Positions 46,082 through 58,282 of a stretch of DNA of 64,000 nt are shown piece after piece (the stretch's first letter is position 1; the number at the start of each line of letters is the position of its first letter). The translations under genes and the position numbers were made by a program. Below the pieces are notes generated by a model. That model had not been told where the DNA came from. It did no database searches and saw nothing but the letters and a program-made list of their open reading frames with translations. Origin of the DNA: Costus lasius (Eukaryota; Streptophyta; Magnoliopsida; Zingiberales; Costaceae); NCBI GenBank assembly GCA_027563935.2, contig CM050448.1, positions 65,151,843 to 65,215,842 of the forward strand, written 5' to 3'.

Positions 46082-48871
46082 GGCGCTGCTCTGAGGAATT
46101 TGGGGAATACGTGCTTCCTTAATGCGATTCTGCAATGCCTTACGCATACGGTGCTCCTGGTGCAGAAGATCCGCAAGATCGATCACTCTTCTTCCTGCTG
46201 TGGTATGTGATTGTGGTGATCTTTTCATTGACTTAGTCGAGGCTCTCTTTTTTATTTTTATTTTTATTTATCACTTCGGTATTTACTTGCTTCAGAGACT
46301 GATAAATTGAGATGGTGCGTCTTTGCAGATGATGATAATAACGGATTCTGCTCCTTCTGTGCCTTGAAAAAACACATCAACCGTTGTTTGTCCTCGTCGG
46401 GGCTTATTTTATCACCAACAGATTTTGCTGAAAATTTGAGCAGTATCCTTCTAATTTATTGTCATGTAATGTGTTATTGTTGTTTTTTCTTCCCATGCAT
46501 TCTTCATCTGATCAGATGGTCGCTAGTTTGTTTTGGGATCTCGTTGCTGTTTATCAATCCTTTTGTAGTAGCAAGTCTAAGTTATCGTGATTATCTAGGC
46601 ATGGTGTTATTCAAGTTGGTGCTATGTTGAGTTTCTTGGTAAAAACTATTTAAAGAGCAAGTTAACATTCGTGACATGAAGTTGCAAACGTTTGTGTATG
46701 TTAGGTTCATTTTTGTTGACCGTAATTCTAGTTATGGTTTGGATTTTATCCCCGTATACACATAATATCTTGCAATCACAATTCTGGAATTTGATTCAGG
46801 TTTTAACTTAACATATTGGCCAATTAAGTGGTATTTAATATTTTAAATAAACAAAGAGTAATTGCCTAAATTTTTTTATTTTTTCAAAGAGAATGATATA
46901 CTGGAACTTGTACACTTAACCGTGTGATCAACAGAAATATCTTCTCATTTCCAATTAGGTCAGCAAGAAGATGCCCATGAGTTTCTCCAATCTTTGTTGG
47001 ACAACATCCATACTTACTCTATTGGACACATTGTAAGGGATGGGTCATCTTCCCTAGATAAAGACAGCCTTGTTAAGCAGATCTTTGGCGGCTGTCTTAT
47101 AAGCCAGGTAATAATACTTTGGATTTTTGGACTAGATTTGTATTTCTTAATTGATCAAGTGCTCACCTTTATCCTTATATTCAATTGTCTAACACATTTC
47201 TGTTGTTTTAGCTGCGTTGTTGCAATTGTGGCTACTGTTCCAACACATTTGAACCTGTCTTTGATCTTAGCTTGGAGATAGATGATGTTGATTCTATTTT
47301 AGAAGCTCTAGCGTCTTTTACCAAGTTTGAGAAAATTGATGATCCTCAAGTTAAGTTTACTTGTGAAGGCTGTAAAAACCAAGTGCAAATGGAAAAAACA
47401 ACTTAAGTTGGACCAAGCACCTGAGGTGCTTGCGCTCCATCTCAAGAGGTTTAAGATTAATGGAGGTATCTCATACAAAATTACCAATCCGGTGGAATAT
47501 CCATTAGAATTGGACTTAACTTCATGCCTAAGCCACCAAGCAAATAAGGTTTTTATTTGTTTTATTCCTTACTCATTGTAGTTTCAAAAACAAATCAAAT
47601 CATGGCTCATACAATACTCATGCAGGTCCCGCTAAAGTATGATCTTTATGCTGTTCTGGTTCATGTCGGTTCACCAAATTTTGGGCATTATTACTGTTAC
47701 ATTCGTACCTCTCCAAGTATATGGCATCTTCTTGATGACTCAAAGGCAAATTCAAATATAACCATTTCTCATTTAACTTGCGTACTAGGTCTATTTGTTA
47801 TTCTTAACTTTTTTTTTTTCATATCTTCAGGTTACTAGAGTTTCTGAAAGTTGTGCATTAGGACAAGGAGCCTATGTTCTCTTCTATGTGAAGAAAGGCT
47901 CATCATGTTGGTTTTCCAACTTTATGGAGGAAGTGAAGACACTCAATTTGGGAGCGTGTGACTGATACATCTCCATCATCTGTGTTGGATCATGCAGAAA
48001 GGCATCATCTTTTGCCTTCAGGATATGAAGACAGTTGCAGCTGTTCCGGGAGAAACTGGAACAGATGATGCTCACTGCAATAGTTCTGTTAGTCAGGCAA
48101 TTGATGCTTCCATTGATGCCAGAGAACAGTATAATATACAAACTCCCTCCCCATCATTTGATCAAAATACTAGGGCAAAGATACTGCCATACCGAATTAT
48201 ACAATCTACACGTGAACGAAAAGACAAAAGGGCTGAGGAAGTTACCTCTGATCAACCTTCCTCACAATTGAAGAAACAGCATGTTCCTATCCAAAATCTG
48301 GATTATGTGTTTGAGGATGAGATATTGGGTAGGATTCTTCAGCCAGATATATTTTTTAGAAAATTGAGTTAGCATGAATCAGCTCATTTTTATTTGAAAG
48401 CATCAATTTTGCTTACTCCTGAACTTTTTATGATGTTCTCATTTAGAACGTTTTATGCTTTTTCATTGCATTAATCCTGTTAGCTTATTTAACATTTCTA
48501 TGTTAAATGGTGTAGATGATGATGGTGATGAGGACAACCATTTAATTCCGCAAGTAAAACTAAATCTCCCGTCAAAAGCAAAGAAAAATGCTCCTGAGCC
48601 CATGAAAGATGCACAAGTGAATGAGGCATTTAACAGATTAGTGAGAGGCATGCCTAATTCACGGAGATCTGGCATTTTGGCCTGCTTAGCTTCCCAGCAA
48701 ACAAAGTTGAGAAAGAGCCAGCCTTCTTCAATTCAGTCTAGTGGTAGTAAGAGGTGCAAGGTTGGTACAAGTGTTTTTAACCCTGAGCAGCAGTCGACAG
48801 AATCATCTGGCCGGAGCCTCAGTCGTGACTCTCTTAGGCAAGGTTTGTTTGTCAATGGTTTAGATTTCTAG
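46082..48871 (+). CDS. Ubiquitin-specific protease, UBP20/21-like, intron-containing
   Basis: Encodes a USP/UBP cysteine protease that removes ubiquitin from proteins. Exons inferred from splice sites and family motifs: 46082-46202 (GAALRNLGNTCFLNAILQC; catalytic Cys codon 46112-46114), 46329-46442 (FCSFCALKKHI), 46935-47107 (GQQEDAHEFLQSLLD; QIFGG), 47212-47548 (two CxxC pairs of the zinc site, CCNC and CEGC; HLKRF), 47626-47745 (FGHYYCYIR with catalytic His 47686-47688; LLDDSK), 47831 onward (GAYVLFYV), a variable tail, and 48516-48871 after an intron 48329-48515. The order matches plant UBP20/21 and animal USP36/42. One extra A in the A6 run at 47393-47398 shifts the frame, and the tail near 47963-48060 changes phase again, so this copy is either a pseudogene or carries assembly errors. 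Confidence 0.82.
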
Positions 48872-51618
48872 TGGCAAAAATCTAAGAATTATAATGATGA
48901 ATGATAGGAGTTAGTGTTTGTCAACTGCCTTTGGGCGGAGAATTTCATCTAACAGTCCAGGTTGCTAGTTACAATGACTTTAAACATTTGTATATTTTGC
49001 ACATTTTTAGTACAGTTTACTATTTGTACTCAAATGTACATATAAGAATATGCTGCCCTCGTCTGTGTAACTGTTCACGATGTTTAAGTTACTACAGAAG
49101 GACATCGTGTTAAGCAAAAGTGATAACATGAACAATTAGGAAATGCTTAGTGAATGAGAAGTTGAATGATTCAAATAAACTTCTATGTGATGGAGGGTGT
49201 TTTTTTTTTAATCATCCAAATAGTGTTTATATTCTTAATTTGATGAGAAAAGATGGGTCAAAATAAGTTGATAATACTATTGAAAAAGTTGATGCAAGAA
49301 TAATTATATCAAAGGCTCTTAAATAAGAAAGAAAATATGTTCCTATAAGATAAAACTCGTGTATTTTTTGCTTCAGAATTATGTTCAATAAAATTATTTA
49401 TTTTTTCATTTACAATTAAGTGTTTCTAACATTGCTCATCAATAGAGGGGTGTGATAAAATTTTAAATTTTATGCCATTCTTAAGAATTTGTGGCTGATA
49501 TTATTTGCCTTTTCAAAATTCAAATATCTAACAACAAATTTATACTTTTTTTTATCAATTTTTATGGCATATGTAACTTTGAAAGAAATTACGGGAAGGG
49601 GGTGATAAATTCTTAAGAAAATATCTATTCTAAGAATTTTTGAAAGATTTGATAAGTATTAGCCTAAATTCAATATAATTTTGGTCATAGTTTTGGTATT
49701 AGAACGATACTATAAAATTCATCTCATAAATCAGAGTTAAGAAGTTTTGTAAATTTACAAAAGTTTGTGGTAAACTATTTGTGCTTTATGATGAATATAC
49801 AATAATAAAAAAAAATGATTATTACTCTCTTATTAAACATGATGTATTAACTAACTATATTTTTCTCTTTTTATAGGGTGTAGGCATGACCCAAGGAGCT
49901 TAGGAAATTATATATAATACAATTAACAATAATCAATTGGATATTTATAGTGTTATATTTAACTATTTTACTTTGTTCCCAATTGGATGTATAATGTAAT
50001 ATTTAACCACATCCATACATCATAATATCAATCTCCGTCAACACTAATGGTATAATAATTCAACCAACATAGCTAATATATTAATATTCCAATAATAGCA
50101 TAAACTGAAAACATAACATATCTACCACGAAGAGGTCCCCTTCTACTATGTATCTACTAATCCGCCTTAGATGAATTTACACCTAACCCTGAAAAAAGTA
50201 GAAAAATGTATGCATGGCGCATGAACTACAAGATAAAGACGTATCCCTACTATGGGACAGTTGTTATATTGTAAATTACAAATGAAATTGAGCTAAGGCG
50301 TATTTCAACCACTACTCTGAGTTTGACCAACAGGTTCATAAAAAAAATACGAAGCATCAGTCTAAATTGGAATCTGCACATTACCTCCCCTCTAGCAATC
50401 CAATCAAAATTATTTTCACCATAATTAGATGCAATGTTGTGCATTGCGGAGAGAATGACAACGAAAAATTAGTAAAGTTTTTAAAAAAGTTAAATAAAGT
50501 CATGGCAGCTAAATATTGTTGGTCTAAAAATTCATATAAATTTTTTATTTAAACAAAAAATAGAGATTATGTAAGATTAAAATTTTAATATGTAAATAAG
50601 TAAAAGAAGCGATTAGAAAGATAGAATCCGGAGGCACATTACGGCTTGTCCTTAGATAAAAATTTGAGTTCTCGTATGAGTTAAATCCAGATTGAGCACC
50701 CAGGATACAACTGGATATTCCTCTCTTATGGGCACGACCATGGAAAAGTTGATCAGAACGCCCTTTCAAAAATAAGCAGCAAAAAAATAAATATCTAAGA
50801 AGAGTTCAAAGAAATAGAAGAATAAGAAAGGGGAAGAAGGAAGAGCCAATGAAATAATGAAATATTATTTATCCCCCCCACTAGCCAATTGCATTAAGCC
50901 TTCATTGGCTTTTAAATTCAACAACAATTGTTAGCAAGTTAATGCTAATAATAACCATTAAGTAACGATAGCAATAAATGTCAACTTGAAAGAGATTTTT
51001 TTAATATTTTTTCTAACAAATATGCCAAGCAAAATAAAAAAAATAGATCGTGAGCTAAAATTATAACAATTTGACTATTAATTTGATTTTGACGAAAATT
51101 GTAAATTAAACCCAAAAATCATACCCATGTTGCGCTCCATCCAAGACAAGAGTAAATGAAGTAAAAATTGTAATAACAGGAGCCTGACCAATAGAATAAT
51201 AAATTATAGTCAGGACTTCACAGACTCCAGATTTGGCAAAATAAAGACACGATTGAGGTCTCTAATCACGATCATGATGTTGCGAAATAAACCATAAATA
51301 AATAAAAGAGGGCTACACGAAAAAAAAAAAAGAAAATTTGTATAAATATGGGGTGTTAGGCCCTACGAAAAAGAACAATGCAATTATAATATCCAAACGC
51401 TAACGATAAGAAGAATGGTACAATATCAATAAGAAGGCTTCATTGCTTTAAGAGACAAGTAAAATCAGTGACAAAAAACCTCAGTTGCAGACTCGTTCAT
51501 TCATGAATAAAAAAAAATTGGCTCTAATTTTTCAGTAAGTTGTATGGCGGCATCACTTTGCTCTGCATTCTTCATTGTCGCATAGAGGTAAAGATTAGAC
51601 TTTTGTCGCTTCTCGGTC
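48872..51618. other. AT-rich intergenic region
   Basis: About 2.7 kb of AT-rich DNA after the protease gene, including its likely 3' untranslated region (to about 49130). Only short chance frames are present. I see no recognisable gene, element end or RNA in it. Confidence 0.6.
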
Positions 51619-51626
51619 ATCACCAG

Positions 51627-52634
51627 TAGGGATGGCATAGGGGCGGGGCGGGGGCGGGTAATGCCGGACCCGACCCCCGTTATTCATACCCGACCCCAAC
51701 CCCGACTCGACCGGGTTTAAGAAAATTAATCCCACCCCCGACCCCGCCGGGGATCGGGTACCCGTGGGGAAACCCGACCCCGCCGGGGCATCGGATACCC
51801 GAAAAAAACCCAAACCCACGGGGAAAAAACCCCGTAAAAAACCCAACATCAGATGAGGATGGCACCGCACGGAGCAAGCAGCAAGAAAGGACTGTGAGAA
51901 AGGACTGGTCAGCACGGAGCAAGAAAGCAGCAGCAAGCAGCAAGAAAACATGCAACATCAGATGAGCAGACCAGTCCAGCAGCAGCAAGCCAGCGAGCCA
52001 GCAGCGAAGAGGATAGCAGCGAGAGTTTTTTGTCTGCGAGAGCTGAGGAGTGAGGACGAGGAGGATAGCAGCAGAAAAGGGAGTCGGGAGGTTGCCGGCG
52101 ACGAAGAGGATAGCAGCGAGAGTTTTGGAGGCGGCGAAGAGGATAGCAGCGAATCGGCGAAGAGGACAGTGAATCGGGACTCGGGAGGTTGCCGGCGAGA
52201 GGTTGACGATGTTTTCAGTGAGGAACTGAGGATGCCGGCGAGAGGTTGACGATGGATTGCTTTGGAGGCGGCACACGGCAGTGACGGCACAATGGTCACG
52301 GGTTAGGGCAAGGGAAGAGTAAAAATCGGGAGTTACTGAGTTAGGGCAAAGTATACAGTAAAAAAATATTTGTAAGGTTAGGGCAAATTACATTACATGG
52401 GTAAAAATCTGTAATAGGAAATTAAGGGTAATACAGTAAATTAATTAGTCGGGGCGGGTTCGGGGTCGGGGGCGGGGCGGGTAGTAAAAATACCATACCC
52501 GACCCCGACCCGACTTATACAAATCGGGTTTTACCCGAACCCGACCCGACCCCCAGTCAACTCGGGTTTTCCCCGTTAACTTCGGGTCGGGCCGGGTCGG
52601 GTCGGGCCGGGGATGGGTTATCTTGCCATCCCTA
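51627..52634. mobile_element. Non-autonomous hAT element, 1.0 kb
   Basis: Terminal inverted repeats TAGGGATGGCA / TTGCCATCCCTA and a perfect 8-bp duplication ATCACCAG at 51619-51626 and 52635-52642. Both ends (51640-51840 and 52445-52620) are arrays of CGGGTCGGG / GACCCCGAC units. The centre holds GAGGATAGCAGCGA repeats (about 52010, 52106 and 52139) and no transposase; frames of 99-198 codons here are repeat artefacts. It must use a transposase supplied elsewhere. Confidence 0.93.
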
Positions 52635-52642
52635 ATCACCAG

Positions 52643-53014
52643 GTACTACAGTTTCGCTCGTGACATATAAACAACAAAAATGAATGAAAGATTGATGGGA
52701 CGATATATATATCCCAACCCTATTTTCTCTCTCCCTCGCCTGTAAGCATCCTTACTATCTTCCCTTATCTCCGTTCTCACGTCGCTTTTTTCCTTCACTG
52801 CATCTCTCTCTCCCTCTCTGTTTTGGACGCAAGGGCACGATTTTAACAAAGTAATATAATAAGATTATTCTCACAAGAATCTAGTCAACTACCGATTGCA
52901 CATTCAATCTATAAGCAGATGATTCAGAAAATATTTTGATTAAAAATTTCAAAAAGAATTAAAAATAAAAGTGAAAATTCGAGTAGAAAAAAGTATGGAA
53001 AAATTTAAAACAAA
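52643..53014. other. Low-complexity flank left of C4
   Basis: Contains a pyrimidine-rich stretch (about 52720-52820) and AT-rich sequence up to the C4 target duplication GGTTT (53015-53019). Its right part may be the same decayed LTR-like sequence that continues at 58283. Confidence 0.4.
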
Positions 53015-53019
53015 GGTTT

Positions 53020-53195
53020 TGTCATAATTATGAAACTGAAAGTCTGCCTCTCTCAGCAGTTTTCTTTTTAATTTATAGAAAACCCTAAACGGGTATGAGT
53101 TTAATACACAAGGATAAAAACGTAAAATATATTTACAGCTAATTACAACATAACTAATATTTACAAATCTATTATTTACATGTCTACCACTAACA
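53020..53195 (-). repeat. 3' LTR of C4
   Basis: Plus-strand ends TGTCATAATT and CACTAACA. The adjoining TCCCCCCTCAAATTG is the complement of the polypurine tract. Confidence 0.92.
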
Positions 53196-53202
53196 TCCCC
53201 CC

Positions 53203-54087
53203 TCAAATTGATGCAGCATGATTAATTAGCATCAATTTGTTAACTAAGAACTGATGACGAGGTTTGGGAAGAGCTTTAGTAAAGATATCAGCAATTTGAA
53301 GTTCTGTGGTAATGTGTGGAAGAGTAAGAATATGAGAATCGTAAGCTTCACGAATATAGTGACAATCAACTTCAATGTGTTTGGTACGCTCATGATATAC
53401 GGGATTCATAGCAATTTGAATGACACTAGTATTATCAGCGTGCAAAGAGGTAGGCTCGAGTTGAGGAAACCCAAGCTCCCCTAACAATCCACGTAACCAA
53501 ATAATCTTAGAACAAGCGGAAGACATAGCTCTATATTCAGACTCGGTAGAGGACTTCGACACCTGATCTTGCTTCTTACTTTTCCAAGAAATAAGGGAAT
53601 CACCTAGAAACATACACCAACCAGTAACAGAACGTCGTGTGTCAGAACAACCGGCCCAATTAGCATCACTATAAACGACCAAGCGAAGCGAAGAGTTAGC
53701 TGGAAAATGAAGACCCGTGGTAGAAGTCCCTTTTAAGTAACGCAGAATACGACGAACCGCAGCTAAATGGATATGTGTAGGGGCCTGCATGAATTGACTC
53801 ACTTGTTGAACAGCAAAAGAAATATCTGGCCGAGTGATAGTAAGATAATTCAGGCTGCTTACAAGTTGTCGATACAAAGAAGGATCAGAAAGAAACGTCC
53901 CATCATTCTGACAATATTTAACATTCACCTCTAATGGAGTGTCCACTTATCGACCCTCAGGAAGACCAGCAATATTGAGTAAGTCCTAAATATATTTATG
54001 TTGATGTAGAAAAAAGCCATTTGAGGTATGATAAACTTCGAGACCCAAAAAATAGTGCAGAGATCCCAAATCCTTCATATGAAAACA
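53203..54087 (-). pseudogene. C4 pol: RT end and RNase H
   Basis: The RNase H frame (53946-53203) shows YSDANWAGCSDTRRSVTG, STESEYRAMS and HADNTSVIQIA, the three acidic catalytic motifs, and ends IADIFTKALPKPRHQFLVNK. Between 53947 and 54087 the RT connection ([15 protein letters not shown]) is interrupted by at least two stops. Confidence 0.9.
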
Positions 54088-54984
54088 TTACTGAAGATAA
54101 TCTTGAAGTTTTGATATTAAGGATAAGTCAGATCCAGTGATAACAATATCATCAACATATACCAAAAGAAGAACAATACCAATAGAAGTATTGCAAAAAA
54201 ATAAAGATGAATCATATTGACTTTGAGTAAATGAGAAGTCAAGAAGAGTAGATCGAAACTTATCAAACCATGCACGGGGCGCTTGTTTCAATCCATAGAG
54301 AGATCGTTTCAGCTTACAGACATTAGAAGAAGATGTGGAAAATAGTCTTGAGGGAGGAGTCATATATATCTTCTCCTTTAAATCACCATGTAAGAATGCA
54401 TTTTTAACATCTATCTGATGTAAAGGCCACCCTTGAGATCCAGCAATAGCAAGTACAAGACGAACAGTTGTCATTTTAGCAACAGGAGCAAAAGTTTCCT
54501 CATAATTAATGTCATATTCCTGCCTATTACCAAGAGCCACCAATCGAGCTTTATACTGATCAAGAGAACCATCTACCTTCAACTTAATAGAATATATCCA
54601 CTTACAGCCAATTGGTTTAACATCACTTGGACAAGAAACAATGTCCCAAGTGTGATTCTCCTGAAGAGCTTGAAGTTCCTCACGCATAGCATTTACCCAA
54701 CATGCTTGTGTAGAAGCTTGAGAATAAGAGGTAGGTATGACTGTATTAGATAAAGTAGCTAAAAAACCATACCTATCAGAAGGCTTAATAGTGCGAGAGG
54801 AACGCCTAGGATGCACAATATCAGGCTCAGTATGAACTGGAACCTCTGAATCACTTTCAAGGATAGTATGAGGAGATACAGTTTGTCGTCGCAAATAGAC
54901 CATACCAGGTATAAACCGCCCAGTAGACTGTGATGTTTCCTCAAAATTAGGAAGAAGAATCTGTGAAGTAGAGAAAACTTGCTA
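54088..54984 (-). pseudogene. C4 pol: reverse transcriptase
   Basis: RT with WIYSIKLKVDGSLDQYKARLV, NYEETFAPVAKM, IDVKNAFLHGDLKE, YGLKQAPRAWFDK and the catalytic YVDD (LLVYVDDIVITGS). It is bounded by in-frame stops at 54982-54984 and 54088-54090. Confidence 0.92.
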
Positions 54985-55971
54985 CTGAAAATAATATTCT
55001 TCCTCAAAGAAAATAACATTCCTAGATATACGCATACGATTAATAGTAGGATCATAACAAACATACCCTTTTTGATTGGAACAATAACCCATAAATGCAC
55101 ATCGAACAGATTGAGCAGCAAGTTTGTGCCGTTCATGAAGAGGTAAATGAACAAAACAAACATATCCAAATGTGTGGAGCATATGATAATTAGGATAAAT
55201 GCCAAAAAGGCGATGAAATGGAGAATCAAATCCCAAGTGTTGAGATGATAAACGATTAATCAAGTACACAGCAGTAGTTAACGCTTCAACCCAAAATTTG
55301 GATGGTACGGAGGACTGTAAGAGGAGAGTATGAACCATGTCCAACAAATGATGATTCTTGCGTTCAGCCATCCCATTTTGCTGAAGAGTATAAGGACATG
55401 ACCTCTGTGAGATAATGCCTTTTTCTTGCAAATAAGTTTGAAATTCATGCGACATGTATTCGCCACCATTATCAGTGCACAAAATCTTAATGCTCGTAGA
55501 AAACTGATTCTCAATAAGAGCAACAAAGCTTTGAAATACCCGGAAGACCTCAGATTTAGTGTGCAGAAAATATACCCAAGTGAATCGACTATAATAATCA
55601 ATAAATATTACAAAATAAGGATAGTGACTATGAGAGACAACAGGAGTAATACCCCAAACATCACTATGTATAACTTCAAAGCATGCATTTGCATGACTAC
55701 CAGAATTAGGAAACGACAAAGTTTTACTCTTTCCAAGTTTACATGTAGCACAATTAAAAGTCAAAGCTGAATTCAAATTGTTGCCAACAAAACCACGTTG
55801 TATTAAGTTAGACAAAATTACATGATTTGGATGGCCTAAATGTTTATGCCAAAGTTCAACTTGATTATCAATGATAACAGAAGATAAAGCTAAAGATCTG
55901 GGAATGAAAAAATGCAACGGAAACAGTCTGCCCACTCTAGGCCCCTTCGCGATCACCTTCCCCGAGACCTA
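54985..55971 (-). pseudogene. C4 pol: integrase
   Basis: Pre-integrase zinc region (LWHKHLGHPNH...CATCKLGKS), then the core: HSDVWGITPV, CTDNGGEYMSHEFQ and QNGMAERKNHHLLDM, giving the D, D, E triad. Stops at 55969-55971 (TAG for the Gln of a VQDQVSG-type motif) and 54982-54984 bound it. Confidence 0.92.
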
Positions 55972-57228
55972 ATCCTGTACAACACAGCCAACACGAGAAA
56001 AATGAACATTACAGTGATTCTCCACAAGCTGACCAACAGATATCAAATTAGTTGATAAGTTTGGAGCAACAAAAACATGGCTAAAAGTATGACCAATGTC
56101 ACCAACCACAGTAATCGGAAGGCTACTACCATTTGCTATTTGTATATGTTGCCGACCAGTATAAGGATGTAAATTTTGTAAGAAATCCGGAAAGCCAGTC
56201 ATATGATTAGAGGCACCAGAATCAACAAACCAAGTAGATAAAGTTTGCTTACCACGACCTTGAAGACCAAGAGCAGAGAAAGCAGAAAGAATCATCTGCT
56301 GAACCATCTCAGGAGGCATAACCACTTGATTTTGACCAGCAGTAATAGAAGTAGCCTCAGAATTAGTGGCATAAGTTGTGGAATCTGGTATAGTAGCATG
56401 CACTGCCTTGTAAGCCTTTGCCCTTCTATTTTCTGGACGTGTTGGACAATCCTTGATAATATGTCCTTTTTGTTTACAATAATTACAAAATTTCTTGCTA
56501 CAATTTCTAGCTATATGACCGAATTCCTTGCAACTATAACATTGCATTTGTCCTTTGCTCCGATTTTTACCTTGTGCTGCATAAGCCACATTAACAACCT
56601 CTGAAGTCCCATGAGTCTCATTAATAACCGTTTGAGTGGCCAGACGTTGCTCTTCACACAGAAGCTCACCAAGACAAATGTCTAAAGATGGAATAGGAAA
56701 TCTATTAAGTAATCCACCTCGAGCAACCTCAAATTCAAGTCTCAATTTCATTAAAAATTGATCACGCATACTGACTTCATGAACTTGTTGTAAACTTGAC
56801 AATGCTTCTTAAGGAACACCAGAATAAATAATGCCAGTATATTCACTCCATAGATTCATAAAGCTTGAATAAAATTCTTGAATAGGCATATTACCATGAG
56901 TGAATTTACTGATTTCAAGTTCCAGCTGAAATCGTCTTGCTGTATTTTCCTGATGGTATATACGTTTTAAATAATCCCACATCTCCTTGGCAGTACTAAA
57001 GGAGCCTAGATTATTTACCATATGAGGTTCAATAGATGCTAGAATCCAAGAGATAATTCTAGCATCATTCAATTCCCATGTACTAAATTTACTGTCATTT
57101 CTAGAAAGAGATGATGAGCCATCTACATGACCCCATAGTCCCTTTCCTTTTAAAAACATTCTAAATTGAAATTCCCATGCAGCATAATTTTTACCAGTAA
57201 ATTTCATGGATAAAATTTCTGTTGACAT
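55972..57228 (-). pseudogene. C4 gag and protease
   Basis: Start chosen at 57228 (MSTEILSMKFTGKNYAAWEF), in the same frame as a longer open stretch to 57348. UBN2-type gag (YLKRIYHQENTARRFQLELE) is broken by TAA at 56809-56811, then two CCHC knuckles (CYSCKEFGHIARNC and CNYCKQKGHIIKDC) and protease WFVDSGASNHMTG follow. Confidence 0.92.
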
Positions 57229-58101
57229 CTTAACATAGATAAAATGCTCGCAATAATATAATTGAAAAAGAATCGAGAGAAAGGGCACCAAATTCCACTT
57301 AAACGCTAAAATTCCAATTTGTGTCCACCGGACTTTGACCACGTCCAAATCAAAATCCCTTGCTGCAAAAAAAATTTGATGGAGAAATATCCGCCTTAGT
57401 ACGCCCAGCCGAGATGAAGAAGAAGACCTTCGGAAGCGATGGAAGAGAACACGACGTCACCACTCTGTCCGAAAGAAGATGTCGCCGCTCACACACGAAC
57501 ACACGTTGCCACAAACCTACCGCCGAAAAAATTCTTCGTCACCACAAAACCTCTATCGAAAATCCACAAAGCTGCTGGTAAGCAAAAAATTGTAGACAAT
57601 GCCAAAATTCCTTGCTAAAGAGAAATTCGGCCTCCTAAATTTTCAACACCTCGCTGAATAGAAGTGCAACCAAAATCTGCAGAAATTTGATCTCGCTGCA
57701 GAGTCGCATGTGTTCGCCAAAATCAAAATGAACAAATTGAATTTTAACGACCACGCCACAGGACGATGAGGAAGTTGTCGACGCCTCTTCCTGTTACTGC
57801 CGGATACGCGAACTTGTTGCCTGAAGGTGAGATGCGGGCACAGCAGTGAGCACGCAGGCTGCTCACCACCGAAATAGAAGACAACCGCTGCAGCCTAGAG
57901 AGAAAAACAAGAGCACGCCAAAAAAAAAATGCTGAAAATCTGCGTGGCTGAAAATCACCAAATCTGCTGGCTGAAAATCCAAAAGACGTTGCCGAAAGCT
58001 CACGAAGACCCGCTGGCATCAAAGAAGAATGCTGTCAAAGAAGAACGCCACCAAAGAGAAAGCCTCCGAAATTAATTAATTATAACCTAGCTCTGATACC
58101 A
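57229..58101 (-). other. C4 leader and primer binding site
   Basis: TGGTATCAGAGC on the minus strand (58090-58101) touches the LTR end. The ~0.86-kb leader has no recognised gene. Confidence 0.8.
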
Positions 58102-58277
58102 TGTCACAATTATGAAACTGAAAGTCTGCCTCTCTCAGCAGCTTTCCTTTCAATTTATAGAAAACCCTAAACGGGTATGAGTTTAATATACAAGGGTAAA
58201 AACATAAAATATATTTATAGCTAATTACAACATAACTAATATTTACAAATCTATTATTTACATGTCTACCACCAACA
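58102..58277 (-). repeat. 5' LTR of C4
   Basis: Plus-strand ends TGTCACAATT and CACCAACA, followed by GGTTT (58278-58282). Confidence 0.92.
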
Positions 58278-58282
58278 GGTTT

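Larger units (their letters stand above)
53020..58277 (-). mobile_element. Copia element C4, complete, short LTRs
   Basis: 5258-bp minus-strand Ty1/copia: LTRs of 176 bp at 58102-58277 (5') and 53020-53195 (3'), initiator-Met primer site 58090-58101 directly adjoining the LTR, polypurine tract 53196-53210, target duplication GGTTT at 53015-53019 and 58278-58282. The LTRs differ at about nine of 176 positions, so it is older than C1-C3. Short LTRs and this size recall the Ale/Retrofit group; that lineage is a guess. Confidence 0.94.

Noticed and set aside
47992..48372. A separate 126-codon gene after the protease
   Set aside because: It is continuous by splicing with the last protease exon (donor at 48329, acceptor at 48515) and is better read as the protease's variable tail.
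51400..51618. Possible exon reading on the minus strand across the 1.0-kb hAT site
   Set aside because: Removing the hAT leaves a short open stretch, but no recognisable domain or splice pattern supports a gene.
51680..52299. Frames of 99-198 codons as a possible gene
   Set aside because: They lie within a transposon bounded by TIRs and TSD, are Ser/Pro/Leu or Gly/Glu repeats, and match no family.
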